From an uncultured Clostridia bacterium (GTDB lineage: Bacteria > Bacillota > Clostridia > Oscillospirales > CAG-272): a DNA stretch of 21,636 bases. Of this stretch, positions 1-7,162 are shown piece after piece. The stretch covers positions 1 through 21,636 of the forward strand of contig CAMOLD010000011.1 of the NCBI GenBank assembly GCA_946618395.1, given 5' to 3'. How positions within the stretch are numbered: position 1 is the stretch's first letter; each line of letters opens with the position of its first letter. The translations under genes and the position numbers were made by a program. The notes beneath the pieces are model-generated. The model saw nothing but the letters and a program-made list of their open reading frames with translations, was not told the DNA's origin and made no database searches.

Positions 1-6
1 CATATC

Positions 7-140
7 ATAACTTTGCGCCAACGGCGCAAATTATAACTTTTGCCGCAAGGCAAAAAGATAACTTATCACTCTGCGCGAAGTCGGCACAGGGGCAAGCGCG
101 AAGCGCTTGAAATGAGCAAGGAGGCAAAGCCGACCTTGCG
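7..140. repeat. Hairpin-rich repeat-like element upstream of luxS
   Basis: The sequence ATAACTT recurs at 7, 33 and 58, and each of the first two copies leads into a perfect hairpin. These are TTTGCGCC/GGCGCAAA at 12-19 and 23-30, and TTTTGCC/GGCAAAA at 38-44 and 49-55. Downstream is a longer imperfect stem (74-85 with 129-140, containing GTCGGC/GCCGAC) that encloses a small AAGCGC/GCGCTT hairpin at 94-108. No coding frame fits. The layout resembles dispersed palindromic repeats or a small non-autonomous element. Copy number elsewhere in the genome cannot be judged from this window, and the left end may be cut by the window edge. Confidence 0.4.
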
Positions 141-209
141 AGTTGACACTGGTTCAATCACCTCAAATATGCCAATCGGCTACCTTTTTTGGAGCCTTAA
201 TGAAAAGCA

Positions 210-238
210 TTGACAATTTGTAAAATGTAAGTTATAAT
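210..238 (+). promoter_or_regulatory. Sigma-70/SigA-type promoter for luxS
   Basis: A perfect TTGACA (-35, 210-215) and a perfect TATAAT (-10, 233-238) are separated by 17 nt. The start codon of luxS lies 38 nt past the -10, so the leader is short. That leaves no room for a SAM or other riboswitch in the transcript. Confidence 0.8.
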
Positions 239-276
239 AAATCATATCAACCATCTCAAAGCCAAAGGAGCTCAAA

Positions 277-801
277 ATGGAACTCATCCAAAGTTTTTCA
301 ATCGACCATATGCGCATCATCCCGGGCATTTTTGTCAGCCGGGTGGACCGCCTGGGCGAATTTTCGGTTACGACCTATGACATCCGCCTGAAACGCCCGA
401 ACCGTGAGCCCGCCATCGACGTTTCGGCAATGCACTCGCTGGAGCACATCATTGCAACCTATCTTCGCAACGATCCGGAATGGAAGGACGAGGTGATCTA
501 CTGGGGCCCGATGGGCTGCCTGACCGGGTTTTACCTCATCCTCAAAGGCAACCGCACGCCGCGGGAGCTTTACAAACTGCTCCTTGACGCCTTCCGGTCG
601 GTCGAGGGCGTGCAGGAAGTGCCGGGCGCAACGCCGGTGAACTGCGGATATTACCGCATGCACAACATGGAAATGGCAAAATGGTATGCCGGGGAATTTG
701 TTGCCTATCTGGAGGCAAACGCCCAAAACGACGCCATTTTTGAATACCCCAAAACCGAGCGCTTGGTAACCGATGACGGACAGCATTTTTACGATTCGTA
801 A
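277..801 (+). CDS. luxS: S-ribosylhomocysteine lyase LuxS
   Basis: LuxS cleaves S-ribosylhomocysteine to homocysteine and 4,5-dihydroxypentane-2,3-dione, the precursor of autoinducer-2. It acts in the cytosol in the activated methyl cycle. The 174-aa length is normal for the family. The metal-binding HxxEH is seen as HSLEH (H53, E56, H57), and the third metal ligand is C123 in NCGYY. The catalytic cysteine C81 lies in GPMGCLTGFY. The residue after C81 is Leu, where the commoner LuxS proteins have Arg or Gln; this looks like ordinary variation. A clear AAAGGAG precedes the ATG. It is the first gene of a probable three-gene unit ending in the terminator at 2731. The pfs/mtnN gene, which makes the substrate, is not in the window. 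Confidence 0.97.
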   Translation: MELIQSFSIDHMRIIPGIFVSRVDRLGEFSVTTYDIRLKRPNREPAIDVSAMHSLEHIIATYLRNDPEWKDEVIYWGPMGCLTGFYLILKGNRTPRELYKLLLDAFRSVEGVQEVPGATPVNCGYYRMHNMEMAKWYAGEFVAYLEANAQNDAIFEYPKTERLVTDDGQHFYDS

Positions 802-838
802 ACACATTTTTTGAAAATATTTTGGAAAGGGGAACCCG

Positions 839-1891
839 GTGAAAAAACGAAACAAAATCATTCTTGTTGCATGTATTGCGGTTGCAACGGTTGCGTTGAT
901 TTGTTTTTTGGCTGTTTACTTCGTTTTTTTGCACCGCTACCACGGCAAGGAGATTGAAGCCCCCTGGCAGGCGGAAGATCCCTTTTCGCTTTCCAACATT
1001 GCAACGCTGGAAAAACAGCCCGGTCAGCCGTTTGTCATCCTCAATCTTGCCGATGTGCAACTATGCGATTTGGAGGACCTTTTCCACATGGGGGAAACCA
1101 GGCAAAAAATTGCCGGTTTGATTGAAAAAACGCACCCCGATTTGATTACGCTGACAGGTGACCAGACTTGGAGCAATGAAAATCTGATCAGTTTGCTCTC
1201 ACTGGTTTCCTGGTTGGATTCCTTCCAAATCCCTTACGCCCCGGTGTTTGGCAATCATGATTTCGGCAACGATAAAAATTCGGCGGTGCTCGATTGCGCC
1301 GCGTGTTGTGATGTTTACGAAAAAGGAAAGTTTTCGTTGTTCAAACGGGGGCCGTCCAATCTCGGCTCACTCGGCAATTATGTTGTCAATGTTACCGAGG
1401 AAGGAAAGATCGTCAAAACGCTGTATTTTTTGGATTCTGGCTATGAGGATTGCATCACCGACGCGCAAATTGCCTGGGTTCAATGGAACGCCAACGGCAT
1501 TCGCGCGGCAAACGGAGGGACCTATGCCGAGGCGGCTTGCTTTTTCCACCTGCCTTTGCCGGAGTATGCCGAGGCGTATCGGCAATACCGCACGGGCGAA
1601 GGAAATGTGTCAGCTGTCGGGGAGGTTTACGTTACCTATTCGCTTGCCGGATCCTCTCAAAACGGATTTTTTGCGGCGGCAAAGTCGGTGGGGGTCAGCG
1701 ATATGGTTTGCGGACACCAGCACGGCAATCTGTTTACCCTGCAATATGATGGCGTGCGGCTGACTTTTGCCCTGAAAACCGGAAAACTCGGCGGCTATTA
1801 TGCGGGGGAGGATGTTACGTTGGATGGCGCAACCTGCCTGATATTGGATGGCGGAAAAACCACCGTTTTCCCGGTGTTTTCGGATCCTTAA
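839..1891 (+). CDS. Membrane-anchored calcineurin-like metallophosphoesterase
   Basis: This 350-aa protein has a positively charged N-terminus and one strong hydrophobic segment at about residues 7-31, so the catalytic domain is probably anchored outside the membrane. The binuclear-metal phosphoesterase motifs are in order: ADVQ (D72; Gln replaces the more usual His), TGDQ (D108), GNHD (N139, H140), FFHLPLP (H237) and GHQHGN (H293, H295). The TGDQTW and GNHD blocks resemble the purple-acid-phosphatase/Dcr2-like branch. The substrate is not evident. The start is GTG at 839, preceded by GGAAAGGGG; no better in-frame ATG precedes the membrane segment. It lies 37 nt after luxS and is probably cotranscribed. 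It is a phosphomonoesterase or diesterase; which one cannot be decided from the sequence. Confidence 0.88.
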   Translation: MKKRNKIILVACIAVATVALICFLAVYFVFLHRYHGKEIEAPWQAEDPFSLSNIATLEKQPGQPFVILNLADVQLCDLEDLFHMGETRQKIAGLIEKTHPDLITLTGDQTWSNENLISLLSLVSWLDSFQIPYAPVFGNHDFGNDKNSAVLDCAACCDVYEKGKFSLFKRGPSNLGSLGNYVVNVTEEGKIVKTLYFLDSGYEDCITDAQIAWVQWNANGIRAANGGTYAEAACFFHLPLPEYAEAYRQYRTGEGNVSAVGEVYVTYSLAGSSQNGFFAAAKSVGVSDMVCGHQHGNLFTLQYDGVRLTFALKTGKLGGYYAGEDVTLDGATCLILDGGKTTVFPVFSDP

Positions 1892-1925
1892 ATTTTTCAA
1901 AAATCTTTGGCACAGGAATTTGACA

Positions 1926-2717
1926 ATGCTTGAAACAAAAACCATATCAATTCAAAACGGCAAGGTCGAGGTCGTTCAGTTCGGGAGCGGGGCAAAGGCG
2001 TTTGTAATTTTGCCGGGGCTTTCTTATGAGGGCTTTTTTGCCCAGGCAAGAGCCATCGAGCGCGCATACAGCATCTTCGCCGAGCCCTTCACCGTCTATC
2101 TGATCGACCGCAACAAAACGCCGCGCCCGGATTATACCGTGCGGCAGATTGCCGACGATACGGCGGAAGTGATGGGGAAATTGAAGATTGAAAAAGCCGA
2201 TGTTTTCGGGGCGTCGCTGGGCGGCATGGTGGCGCAGGAGCTGGCAATTTGCCATCCGCACTTGGTCAACCGGCTTGTCCTCGGTTCCGCGCTCTCGCGC
2301 CCGAACGCGACTGCTTTGGCGGTGCTTTCGCGCTGGGAATCGCTTGCCGCAAGCGGAAAAATTGAAGATTTGACGGCGGATTTTTACCAAACCATCTTTT
2401 CGCCGGAGACCTTCCAAAAATACAGGGTCGCGTTTTTTCAAAGCCAACCGGTTGCCACAGCCGAAAAAACGGCGCGGTTCCTTGCCTATACCGCTGCCGC
2501 CAAGCGCTTTGACGTTTTTGCTTCGCTGGACCAAATCCAGGCAAAAACGCTGGTCATCGGGGCGCTACATGACCGGGTGACCACCGCCCTTGCCGCGCGG
2601 GAGACCGCAAAGGGAATCGGCGGCGACTATTATGAATACCAGGCGTTTGGTCACGCGGCTTTTGACGAAGCCCCCGACTACAAACAACGCATCCTGGACT
2701 TTTTGTTGTCCAAATGA
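1926..2717 (+). CDS. Alpha/beta hydrolase
   Basis: This is a 263-aa single-domain alpha/beta-hydrolase-fold protein with no signal peptide, so it is likely cytosolic. The nucleophile elbow is GASLGG (S97), the acid is probably D216 in GALHDRV, and the histidine is H243 in AFGHAAFD, giving a complete catalytic triad. An oxyanion-hole type ILPGLSY occurs near residues 28-34. The frame is open further upstream to 1848, but that extension overlaps the phosphoesterase gene. The ATG at 1926 has AGGAA about 8 nt before it, so I use 1926. The family includes esterases, C-C hydrolases and thioesterases, and the substrate cannot be told. It is the last gene before the terminator. Confidence 0.85.
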   Translation: MLETKTISIQNGKVEVVQFGSGAKAFVILPGLSYEGFFAQARAIERAYSIFAEPFTVYLIDRNKTPRPDYTVRQIADDTAEVMGKLKIEKADVFGASLGGMVAQELAICHPHLVNRLVLGSALSRPNATALAVLSRWESLAASGKIEDLTADFYQTIFSPETFQKYRVAFFQSQPVATAEKTARFLAYTAAAKRFDVFASLDQIQAKTLVIGALHDRVTTALAARETAKGIGGDYYEYQAFGHAAFDEAPDYKQRILDFLLSK

Positions 2718-2730
2718 TGTTTGACAGTAT

Positions 2731-2770
2731 CCGGCGCGGGAGCCATCCTCCCGCGCCGGTGCTTTATTTT
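2731..2770 (+). terminator. Rho-independent terminator after the luxS unit
   Basis: A perfect 12-bp GC-rich stem (2731-2742 with 2748-2759, loop CCATC) is followed by the T-rich run TGCTTTATTTT. It lies 13 nt after the stop of the hydrolase gene. The T tract is interrupted, so termination may be partial. Confidence 0.8.
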
Positions 2771-2799
2771 CAATTTGGGAATGAAACGACAGATTTTGG

Positions 2800-2861
2800 A
2801 TTATGAAAAATCAGAAAAGATGACGAACAATCTGCGCTAAATCGGCCTGCTTTTTCATAAT
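2800..2861. repeat. Perfect 11-bp inverted repeat with 40-nt spacer
   Basis: ATTATGAAAAA at 2800-2810 is exactly complementary to TTTTTCATAAT at 2851-2861. The stem could continue inward after one mismatch by CAG/CTG (2812-2814 with 2847-2849). The element lies between the terminator and the opp promoter, outside any gene. It could be a long hairpin, a regulator-binding pair or a small mobile-repeat remnant; nothing in the sequence decides between these. Confidence 0.6.
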
Positions 2862-2905
2862 TATCTATAATGAATGGAAAAAATAATGTTTTCGCCATAA
2901 AAAAC

Positions 2906-2934
2906 TTGACAAATCAAAACCAAATGAGTATAAT
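2906..2934 (+). promoter_or_regulatory. Sigma-70/SigA-type promoter for the opp operon
   Basis: A perfect TTGACA (2906-2911) and a perfect TATAAT (2929-2934) are separated by 17 nt. This would be a very strong unregulated promoter. The overlapping palindrome suggests that it is held in check by a repressor. Confidence 0.8.
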
Positions 2935-2951
2935 ATAACCTGTATACTCAT
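2924..2951. promoter_or_regulatory. Putative operator overlapping the opp -10 box
   Basis: The arms ATGAGTATA (2924-2932) and TATACTCAT (2943-2951) form a perfect 9-bp inverted repeat with a 10-nt spacer. The left arm covers most of the -10 box and the right arm covers the expected transcription start. That position suits repression by a dimeric regulator, of the GntR or TetR/MarR kind. No regulator gene is present in the window. Confidence 0.6.
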
Positions 2952-3062
2952 CTGGACTGCCATCAATTGTCTGAATCCATGATGATTACAAAAGCTGTTT
3001 TTGAGTTGTTTTTTGGGAAAAGACAGCTGAAATAGAAACTGAAAGGTGTAAAAACAGAGCGC

Positions 3063-3989
3063 ATGAATTCAAAAACATTACTCTATATCTTAAAGCGCAT
3101 TTTGTTGGCAATTCTGACGATTTGGATTGTCATTACAATCACGTTTTTTGTCATGCACGCAATCCCGGGCGGCCCGTTCTTGTCCGAAAAGGCAATCACC
3201 CCTTCGGCGCAGGCGGCATTGGAGGCAAAATACGGGTTGGATAAGCCGTTGGCACAACAATATTTTACCTATTTGAAGGATGTTTTGCGCTTTGATTTTG
3301 GGCCCTCTTTGAAAATGAGAGGACAGATGGTAACGGATATCATTATTGATGGCTTGAAAACTTCCGCTGTTTTGGGGCTTGTTGGAGCAGTATTGGCCGG
3401 TGTTTTTGGTATTGTTCTTGGTTCAGTTGCAGCATTGCGGCGCAACAAACTGGTGGATAAAATCATTATGGTCGTCACCACCGCGTTCGTTTCCATGCCT
3501 TCGTTTATCATGGGGTCACTGTTGTTGGTATTGTTTACCGTGACATGGATGATCCTGCCGGCAAACGGAACGACCTGGCAAGGATTGATCTTACCCATCA
3601 TCACGCTTTCGCTTTACCCTATGGCGTATATCACCCGTTTGACGCGCTCCTCCATGCTGGATGTGCTGGGGCAGGACTATATTCGCACGGCAAAAGCAAA
3701 AGGCGTTTCTCCGGTCAAAATCATTTTCGGTCACGCTCTGAAAAACTCGTTGATCCCGGTCATCACCTATTTCGGACCGATGCTTGCCTATATCGTAACC
3801 GGCTCGTTGGTGGTGGAAAAGATTTTTGCAGTTCCCGGCATCGGACGTGCCTTTATCAACAGCATTACCAACCGCGATTACCCCATGGTTATGGGAACCA
3901 CAATTGTTTTGGCAGTTTTGATTGTTGTCATGAACCTGGTCAGCGACATTCTGTATAAAGTTGTTGACCCGCGCATCAATCTGGAATAA
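3063..3989 (+). CDS. oppB: Peptide ABC transporter permease, OppB/DppB type
   Basis: First permease of a peptide importer; 308 aa, the usual length for the family. The N-terminus shows the family pattern: a membrane segment at about 9-31 followed by HAIPGGPF, then a periplasm-facing stretch (KYGLDKPLAQQY). Five further hydrophobic segments follow. The cytoplasmic coupling (EAA) loop is seen as YIRTAKAKG (near residues 206-214), and VEKIFAVPGIG with the terminal DPRINLE is typical of OppB/DppB. The ribosome binding site AAAGGTG lies about 14 nt before the ATG, which is rather far, but no better in-frame start is visible. The OppC partner follows 14 nt downstream. Opp, Dpp and nickel-type permeases are hard to separate by sequence, so the symbol marks the type only. 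Confidence 0.92.
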   Translation: MNSKTLLYILKRILLAILTIWIVITITFFVMHAIPGGPFLSEKAITPSAQAALEAKYGLDKPLAQQYFTYLKDVLRFDFGPSLKMRGQMVTDIIIDGLKTSAVLGLVGAVLAGVFGIVLGSVAALRRNKLVDKIIMVVTTAFVSMPSFIMGSLLLVLFTVTWMILPANGTTWQGLILPIITLSLYPMAYITRLTRSSMLDVLGQDYIRTAKAKGVSPVKIIFGHALKNSLIPVITYFGPMLAYIVTGSLVVEKIFAVPGIGRAFINSITNRDYPMVMGTTIVLAVLIVVMNLVSDILYKVVDPRINLE

Positions 3990-4003
3990 GGAGGAAGAAT
4001 GCC

Positions 4004-5059
4004 ATGAAAAAGAAATTTACCATGCATGTCAACGTGGATTCCTTCCTTCCCGCAACCGACGAAGAAAAATCCTACATCGTGCAAATGCGCCCCTCTTCCA
4101 CCTTTTTCAAGGACGGCATCAAGCGCCTTTGGAAAAACAAGGTGGCAGTTGTCAGCTTTTTCATCATTTTGTTCATTGTCATTTCCTCTATTGTCATTCC
4201 GTTCTTCTGGCCTTATTCATATAATGATATGCTGGGAATGACGCAAGGCAAATCAATGGATTCGAGCTATGAAAACTTGAAACCGTTCCAATACGGAACG
4301 ACCGAGCAGGCAAAAATCGATGCAGGAGAAAAGGTCTTCCCACACATCTTCGGGACAGACTCTGCCGGGCGCGATTATTTCATTCGCGTCGTTTACGGAA
4401 CGCGTATCTCATTGGCAGTTGGTTTCTTTGCCAGCATCATTGTTTTGATCATTGGTATGACGATTGGCTCCATTGCCGGCTATTTCGGCGGTGTGGTCGA
4501 TTTGATCATCATGCGGATCGTAGATATTATTTATTCTTTGCCGGATATGTTGTTGGTCATTCTGCTTGCCTCGGTTATGAAGCAAACGCTTGCTCCGGCG
4601 CTGGAAGGTACGGCTTTGGCAAGGATCGGTAGTAACATTATCAGCTTGTTCATTGTCTTTGCGCTTTTGTATTGGGTCAGTATGTCCCGCTTGATCCGCG
4701 GACAGATTTTGTCCTTGCGCGAGCAGGAGTATGTTTTGGCGTCCCGTGCGGCAGGCGCAAAGGGAAGATGGGTCATCACCAAGCACCTGTTGCCCAACTG
4801 CATCAGCGTGGTCATCATTTCCACGGCTCTGCAAATTCCGAACGCCATTTTTACCGAGAGTTATCTTTCCTTCCTGGGACTTGGCGTCAACGCGCCAATG
4901 CCGTCTTTGGGTTCCTTGGCTTCGGACGCGCTCAACGGACTTTCCTCGTATCCGTATCGTATGATTATTCCCGCCGTGGTCATTTCGCTCATCGTGCTGT
5001 CGCTCAACCTGTTTGGCGACGGTCTGCGTGACGCGTTTGACCCCAAGTTGAGAACTTGA
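4004..5059 (+). CDS. oppC: Peptide ABC transporter permease, OppC/DppC type
   Basis: Second permease, 351 aa. It has a soluble N-terminal stretch of about 40 residues, a first membrane segment at about 47-68, and an extended insertion (about 70-115) before GTDSAGRDYF, the conserved OppC block. Five more membrane segments follow. The coupling loop EYVLASRAAGAKG lies between membrane segments in the second half, and the protein ends with the family-typical GDGLRDAFDPKL. A strong AAGGAGG (3989-3995) precedes the ATG at 4004; an earlier ATG at 3999 is in another frame. It should pair with the upstream OppB protein to form the channel and contact the two ATPases encoded next. Confidence 0.92.
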   Translation: MKKKFTMHVNVDSFLPATDEEKSYIVQMRPSSTFFKDGIKRLWKNKVAVVSFFIILFIVISSIVIPFFWPYSYNDMLGMTQGKSMDSSYENLKPFQYGTTEQAKIDAGEKVFPHIFGTDSAGRDYFIRVVYGTRISLAVGFFASIIVLIIGMTIGSIAGYFGGVVDLIIMRIVDIIYSLPDMLLVILLASVMKQTLAPALEGTALARIGSNIISLFIVFALLYWVSMSRLIRGQILSLREQEYVLASRAAGAKGRWVITKHLLPNCISVVIISTALQIPNAIFTESYLSFLGLGVNAPMPSLGSLASDALNGLSSYPYRMIIPAVVISLIVLSLNLFGDGLRDAFDPKLRT

Positions 5060-5077
5060 TAGGGGGAGGGAATGAAC

Positions 5078-6124
5078 ATGAAACAACAACAACCATTATT
5101 GCAAGTCACCGACCTACACACCTCTTTTTTCACCCCTGCGGGTGAAGTCAAAGCCGTCAACGGCGTTTCTTTCAACCTGGACCGGGGCAAGGTTTTGGGC
5201 ATTGTGGGAGAGAGCGGCTCCGGCAAATCGGTTACCGCCTACTCCATCATGCAGATCCTGGCGCCCACCGGAAAGATCGTTTCCGGTTCCATCCAATTGG
5301 ACGGGCAGGAACTTGTCAACGCCGGCGAAGCGGTCATGAAGACCGTGCGCGGCAACAAGATCTCCATCATCTTCCAGGACCCCATGACGTCTTTGAACCC
5401 CACCTATACCATTGGGCACCAGTTGGTGGAGGCCATTATGTTGCACACCGACCGCGATAAGCAACAAGCGCAGGAACGCGCCCTGGAAATGTTGCGGTTA
5501 GTCAATGTCAACGAGCCGGAAAAACGCCTCAAACAGTATCCGTATGAGTTTTCCGGCGGTATGCGTCAGCGCGTGATGATCGCAATGGCACTCGCTTGCG
5601 AGCCGGATATTCTGATTGCCGATGAACCCACTACCGCGCTGGATGTTACCATTCAGGCGCAGATTTTGGAGTTGATGAAATCGCTTCAAAAAGAGCTGGG
5701 CATGGCAATCATCATGATCACCCATGATTTGGGCGTGGTTGCGCAAATGTGCGATGAAGTGATCGTAATGTATGCCGGCTCCATTTGCGAGCAGGGAACG
5801 GCGGACGAAATTTTCTACAACCCGCGCCATGAATACACCAAAGGCTTGATGCGCTCTATCCCAACGGCCGATACCGCCGGCAGCAAACTGCAACCCATTA
5901 CCGGAACGCCCATCGACCTTTTGTGTATGCCCAAAGGGTGCCCCTTTGCGCCGCGTTGCGATAACGCAATGAAAATTTGTTTGGAATACCCCTGCGAAAG
6001 AATGCTTCTGAACAAGGATCACATGAGCGCCTGCTGGATGAACGTAAAGGATTCCATGGAAAGCGAAGCCGTCAACACCAAAGAAAAGAAGAAAGGCGGG
6101 AAGAAGAATGGAAAAGAAGTTTGA
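5078..6124 (+). CDS. oppD: Peptide ABC transporter ATP-binding protein, OppD/DppD type
   Basis: First ATPase of the importer. Motifs in order are Walker A GESGSGKS (about residues 45-52), Q-loop FQDPMTSLNP, signature FSGGMRQR (about 160), Walker B LIADEPTTALD and the switch histidine in ITHDLG. The C-terminal extension carries the family's oligopeptide-transport tail with cysteines in GCPFAPRC and the following ICLEYPC. Some DppD-like proteins are reported to bind an iron-sulfur cluster there. I place the start at 5078 because GGGGGAGG (5062-5069) is 8 nt from it; an in-frame ATG at 5072 is only 2 nt away. The tail is very lysine-rich (KKKGGKKNGKE). The stop overlaps the start of oppF by 17 nt, so translation is probably coupled. 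Confidence 0.93.
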   Translation: MKQQQPLLQVTDLHTSFFTPAGEVKAVNGVSFNLDRGKVLGIVGESGSGKSVTAYSIMQILAPTGKIVSGSIQLDGQELVNAGEAVMKTVRGNKISIIFQDPMTSLNPTYTIGHQLVEAIMLHTDRDKQQAQERALEMLRLVNVNEPEKRLKQYPYEFSGGMRQRVMIAMALACEPDILIADEPTTALDVTIQAQILELMKSLQKELGMAIIMITHDLGVVAQMCDEVIVMYAGSICEQGTADEIFYNPRHEYTKGLMRSIPTADTAGSKLQPITGTPIDLLCMPKGCPFAPRCDNAMKICLEYPCERMLLNKDHMSACWMNVKDSMESEAVNTKEKKKGGKKNGKEV

Positions 6125-7097
6125 CCAAGAAACCCCGCTGGTTGACATTCAACATCTTAAACAGTATTTTAATATTAACATCAACGCTTTCCAAAGAAGA
6201 CCGCTCAAAGCGGTGGATGATGTTTCCTTTTCCATTCGCCGCGGCGAAACGCTTGGTTTGGTCGGCGAATCCGGATGCGGCAAAACCACGGTCGGGCGCA
6301 CCATTCTGCACCTGTATAAGCCCACCGCCGGAGAGATTATTTTTGACGGGCAGCCAATGAAGACCGCCGCCGACATCAAGCAACTGCGCAAAAAGGCAAC
6401 CATGGTCTTCCAGGATCCGTATTCCTCCCTCAACCCAAGAATGACGGTTTCCGACATCATTGGCGAACCGTTGGATATTCACAAGGCCTATCAAAACAGA
6501 GCCGAGCGCCAGGAGCGCATCCTGGAGCTGATGAACCGCGTTGGTTTGAACAGCGAACACGCCGCGCGCTATGCCCACGAGTTTTCGGGCGGTCAGCGCC
6601 AGCGCATCGGCATTGCAAGAGCGCTTGCACTGAACCCCGAGTTTGTTGTTTGCGACGAGCCGGTTTCGGCTTTGGATGTTTCCATTCAGGCGCAGGTCAT
6701 CAATATGTTTTTGGAATTGCAACAGGAACTTGGTCTTACCTACCTGTTCATTGCGCATGATATTCTGGTCGTTCGCCATATCAGCAACCGCATTGCCGTT
6801 ATGTATCTTGGCAAAATGGTGGAATTGGCGGATTCCAAGGAGATCTACGAGCGCCCGTTGCACCCCTATACCCGCTCGCTGATGAGCGCGGTGCCCCAGC
6901 CGGATCCCAAAATTGCGCGTTCCAGCAAACGGATCGTGCTTTCCGGCGATATCCCCAGCCCGTTGAACGCCCCTTCCGGTTGCCCGTTCCGCACGCGTTG
7001 CGCTTACGCAAAGGAATGCTGCGCCGAGAGCGTTCCGGAGTTCCAGGAAGTGGAGCCGGGACATTTTGTTGCCTGCCACCGCATCAAGGAACTGTAA
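6108..7097 (+). CDS. oppF: Peptide ABC transporter ATP-binding protein, OppF/DppF type
   Basis: Second ATPase, 329 aa. It shows Walker A GESGCGKT (residues 53-60), Q-loop FQDPYSSLNP, signature FSGGQRQR, Walker B VVCDEPVSALD and switch histidine in IAHD. The cysteine-containing C-terminal tail of oligopeptide ATPases is present as GCPFRTRC followed by a Cys-Cys pair. The order OppD then OppF, with FSGGQRQR in the second, is the standard arrangement for a heterodimeric ATPase. The gene starts inside the end of oppD, using an AAAGGCGGGAAG sequence as its ribosome binding site. Dpp-type function is equally possible from sequence alone. Confidence 0.93.
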   Translation: MEKKFDQETPLVDIQHLKQYFNININAFQRRPLKAVDDVSFSIRRGETLGLVGESGCGKTTVGRTILHLYKPTAGEIIFDGQPMKTAADIKQLRKKATMVFQDPYSSLNPRMTVSDIIGEPLDIHKAYQNRAERQERILELMNRVGLNSEHAARYAHEFSGGQRQRIGIARALALNPEFVVCDEPVSALDVSIQAQVINMFLELQQELGLTYLFIAHDILVVRHISNRIAVMYLGKMVELADSKEIYERPLHPYTRSLMSAVPQPDPKIARSSKRIVLSGDIPSPLNAPSGCPFRTRCAYAKECCAESVPEFQEVEPGHFVACHRIKEL

Positions 7098-7110
7098 AAC
7101 TCTGTTCATG

Positions 7111-7131
7111 ATATGCGAAAGCATATTTTGA
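7111..7131 (+). promoter_or_regulatory. Intercistronic hairpin between oppF and oppA
   Basis: ATATGC (7111-7116) and GCATAT (7121-7126) form a perfect stem closed by a GAAA (GNRA) tetraloop and followed by TTTTG. The stem is short, so strong termination is unlikely. It may act as a weak terminator or as a block to RNA decay that lets the binding-protein cistron accumulate. Confidence 0.4.
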
Positions 7132-7162
7132 AAAAATAAATTTTCTGAAAGGAAAAAAAGAC

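Larger units (their letters stand above)
2718..3062. other. Intergenic region between the luxS unit and the opp operon
   Basis: This 345-nt stretch has no convincing gene. It holds the terminator at 2731, a perfect 11-bp inverted repeat at 2800-2861, a consensus promoter at 2906-2934 with an overlapping palindrome, and a leader of about 120 nt. The leader has a small AGCTGT/ACAGCT stem (2993-2998 with 3023-3028) and an 18-codon reading frame at 2979-3035 that lacks a visible ribosome binding site. Confidence 0.75.

Noticed and set aside
239..276. SAM riboswitch or T-box upstream of luxS
   Set aside because: The leader after the promoter is under 40 nt, too short for either.
1848..1925. N-terminal extension of the alpha/beta hydrolase
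   Set aside because: It overlaps the phosphoesterase gene, has no ribosome binding site, and the ATG at 1926 has a well-placed AGGAA and a natural N-terminus.
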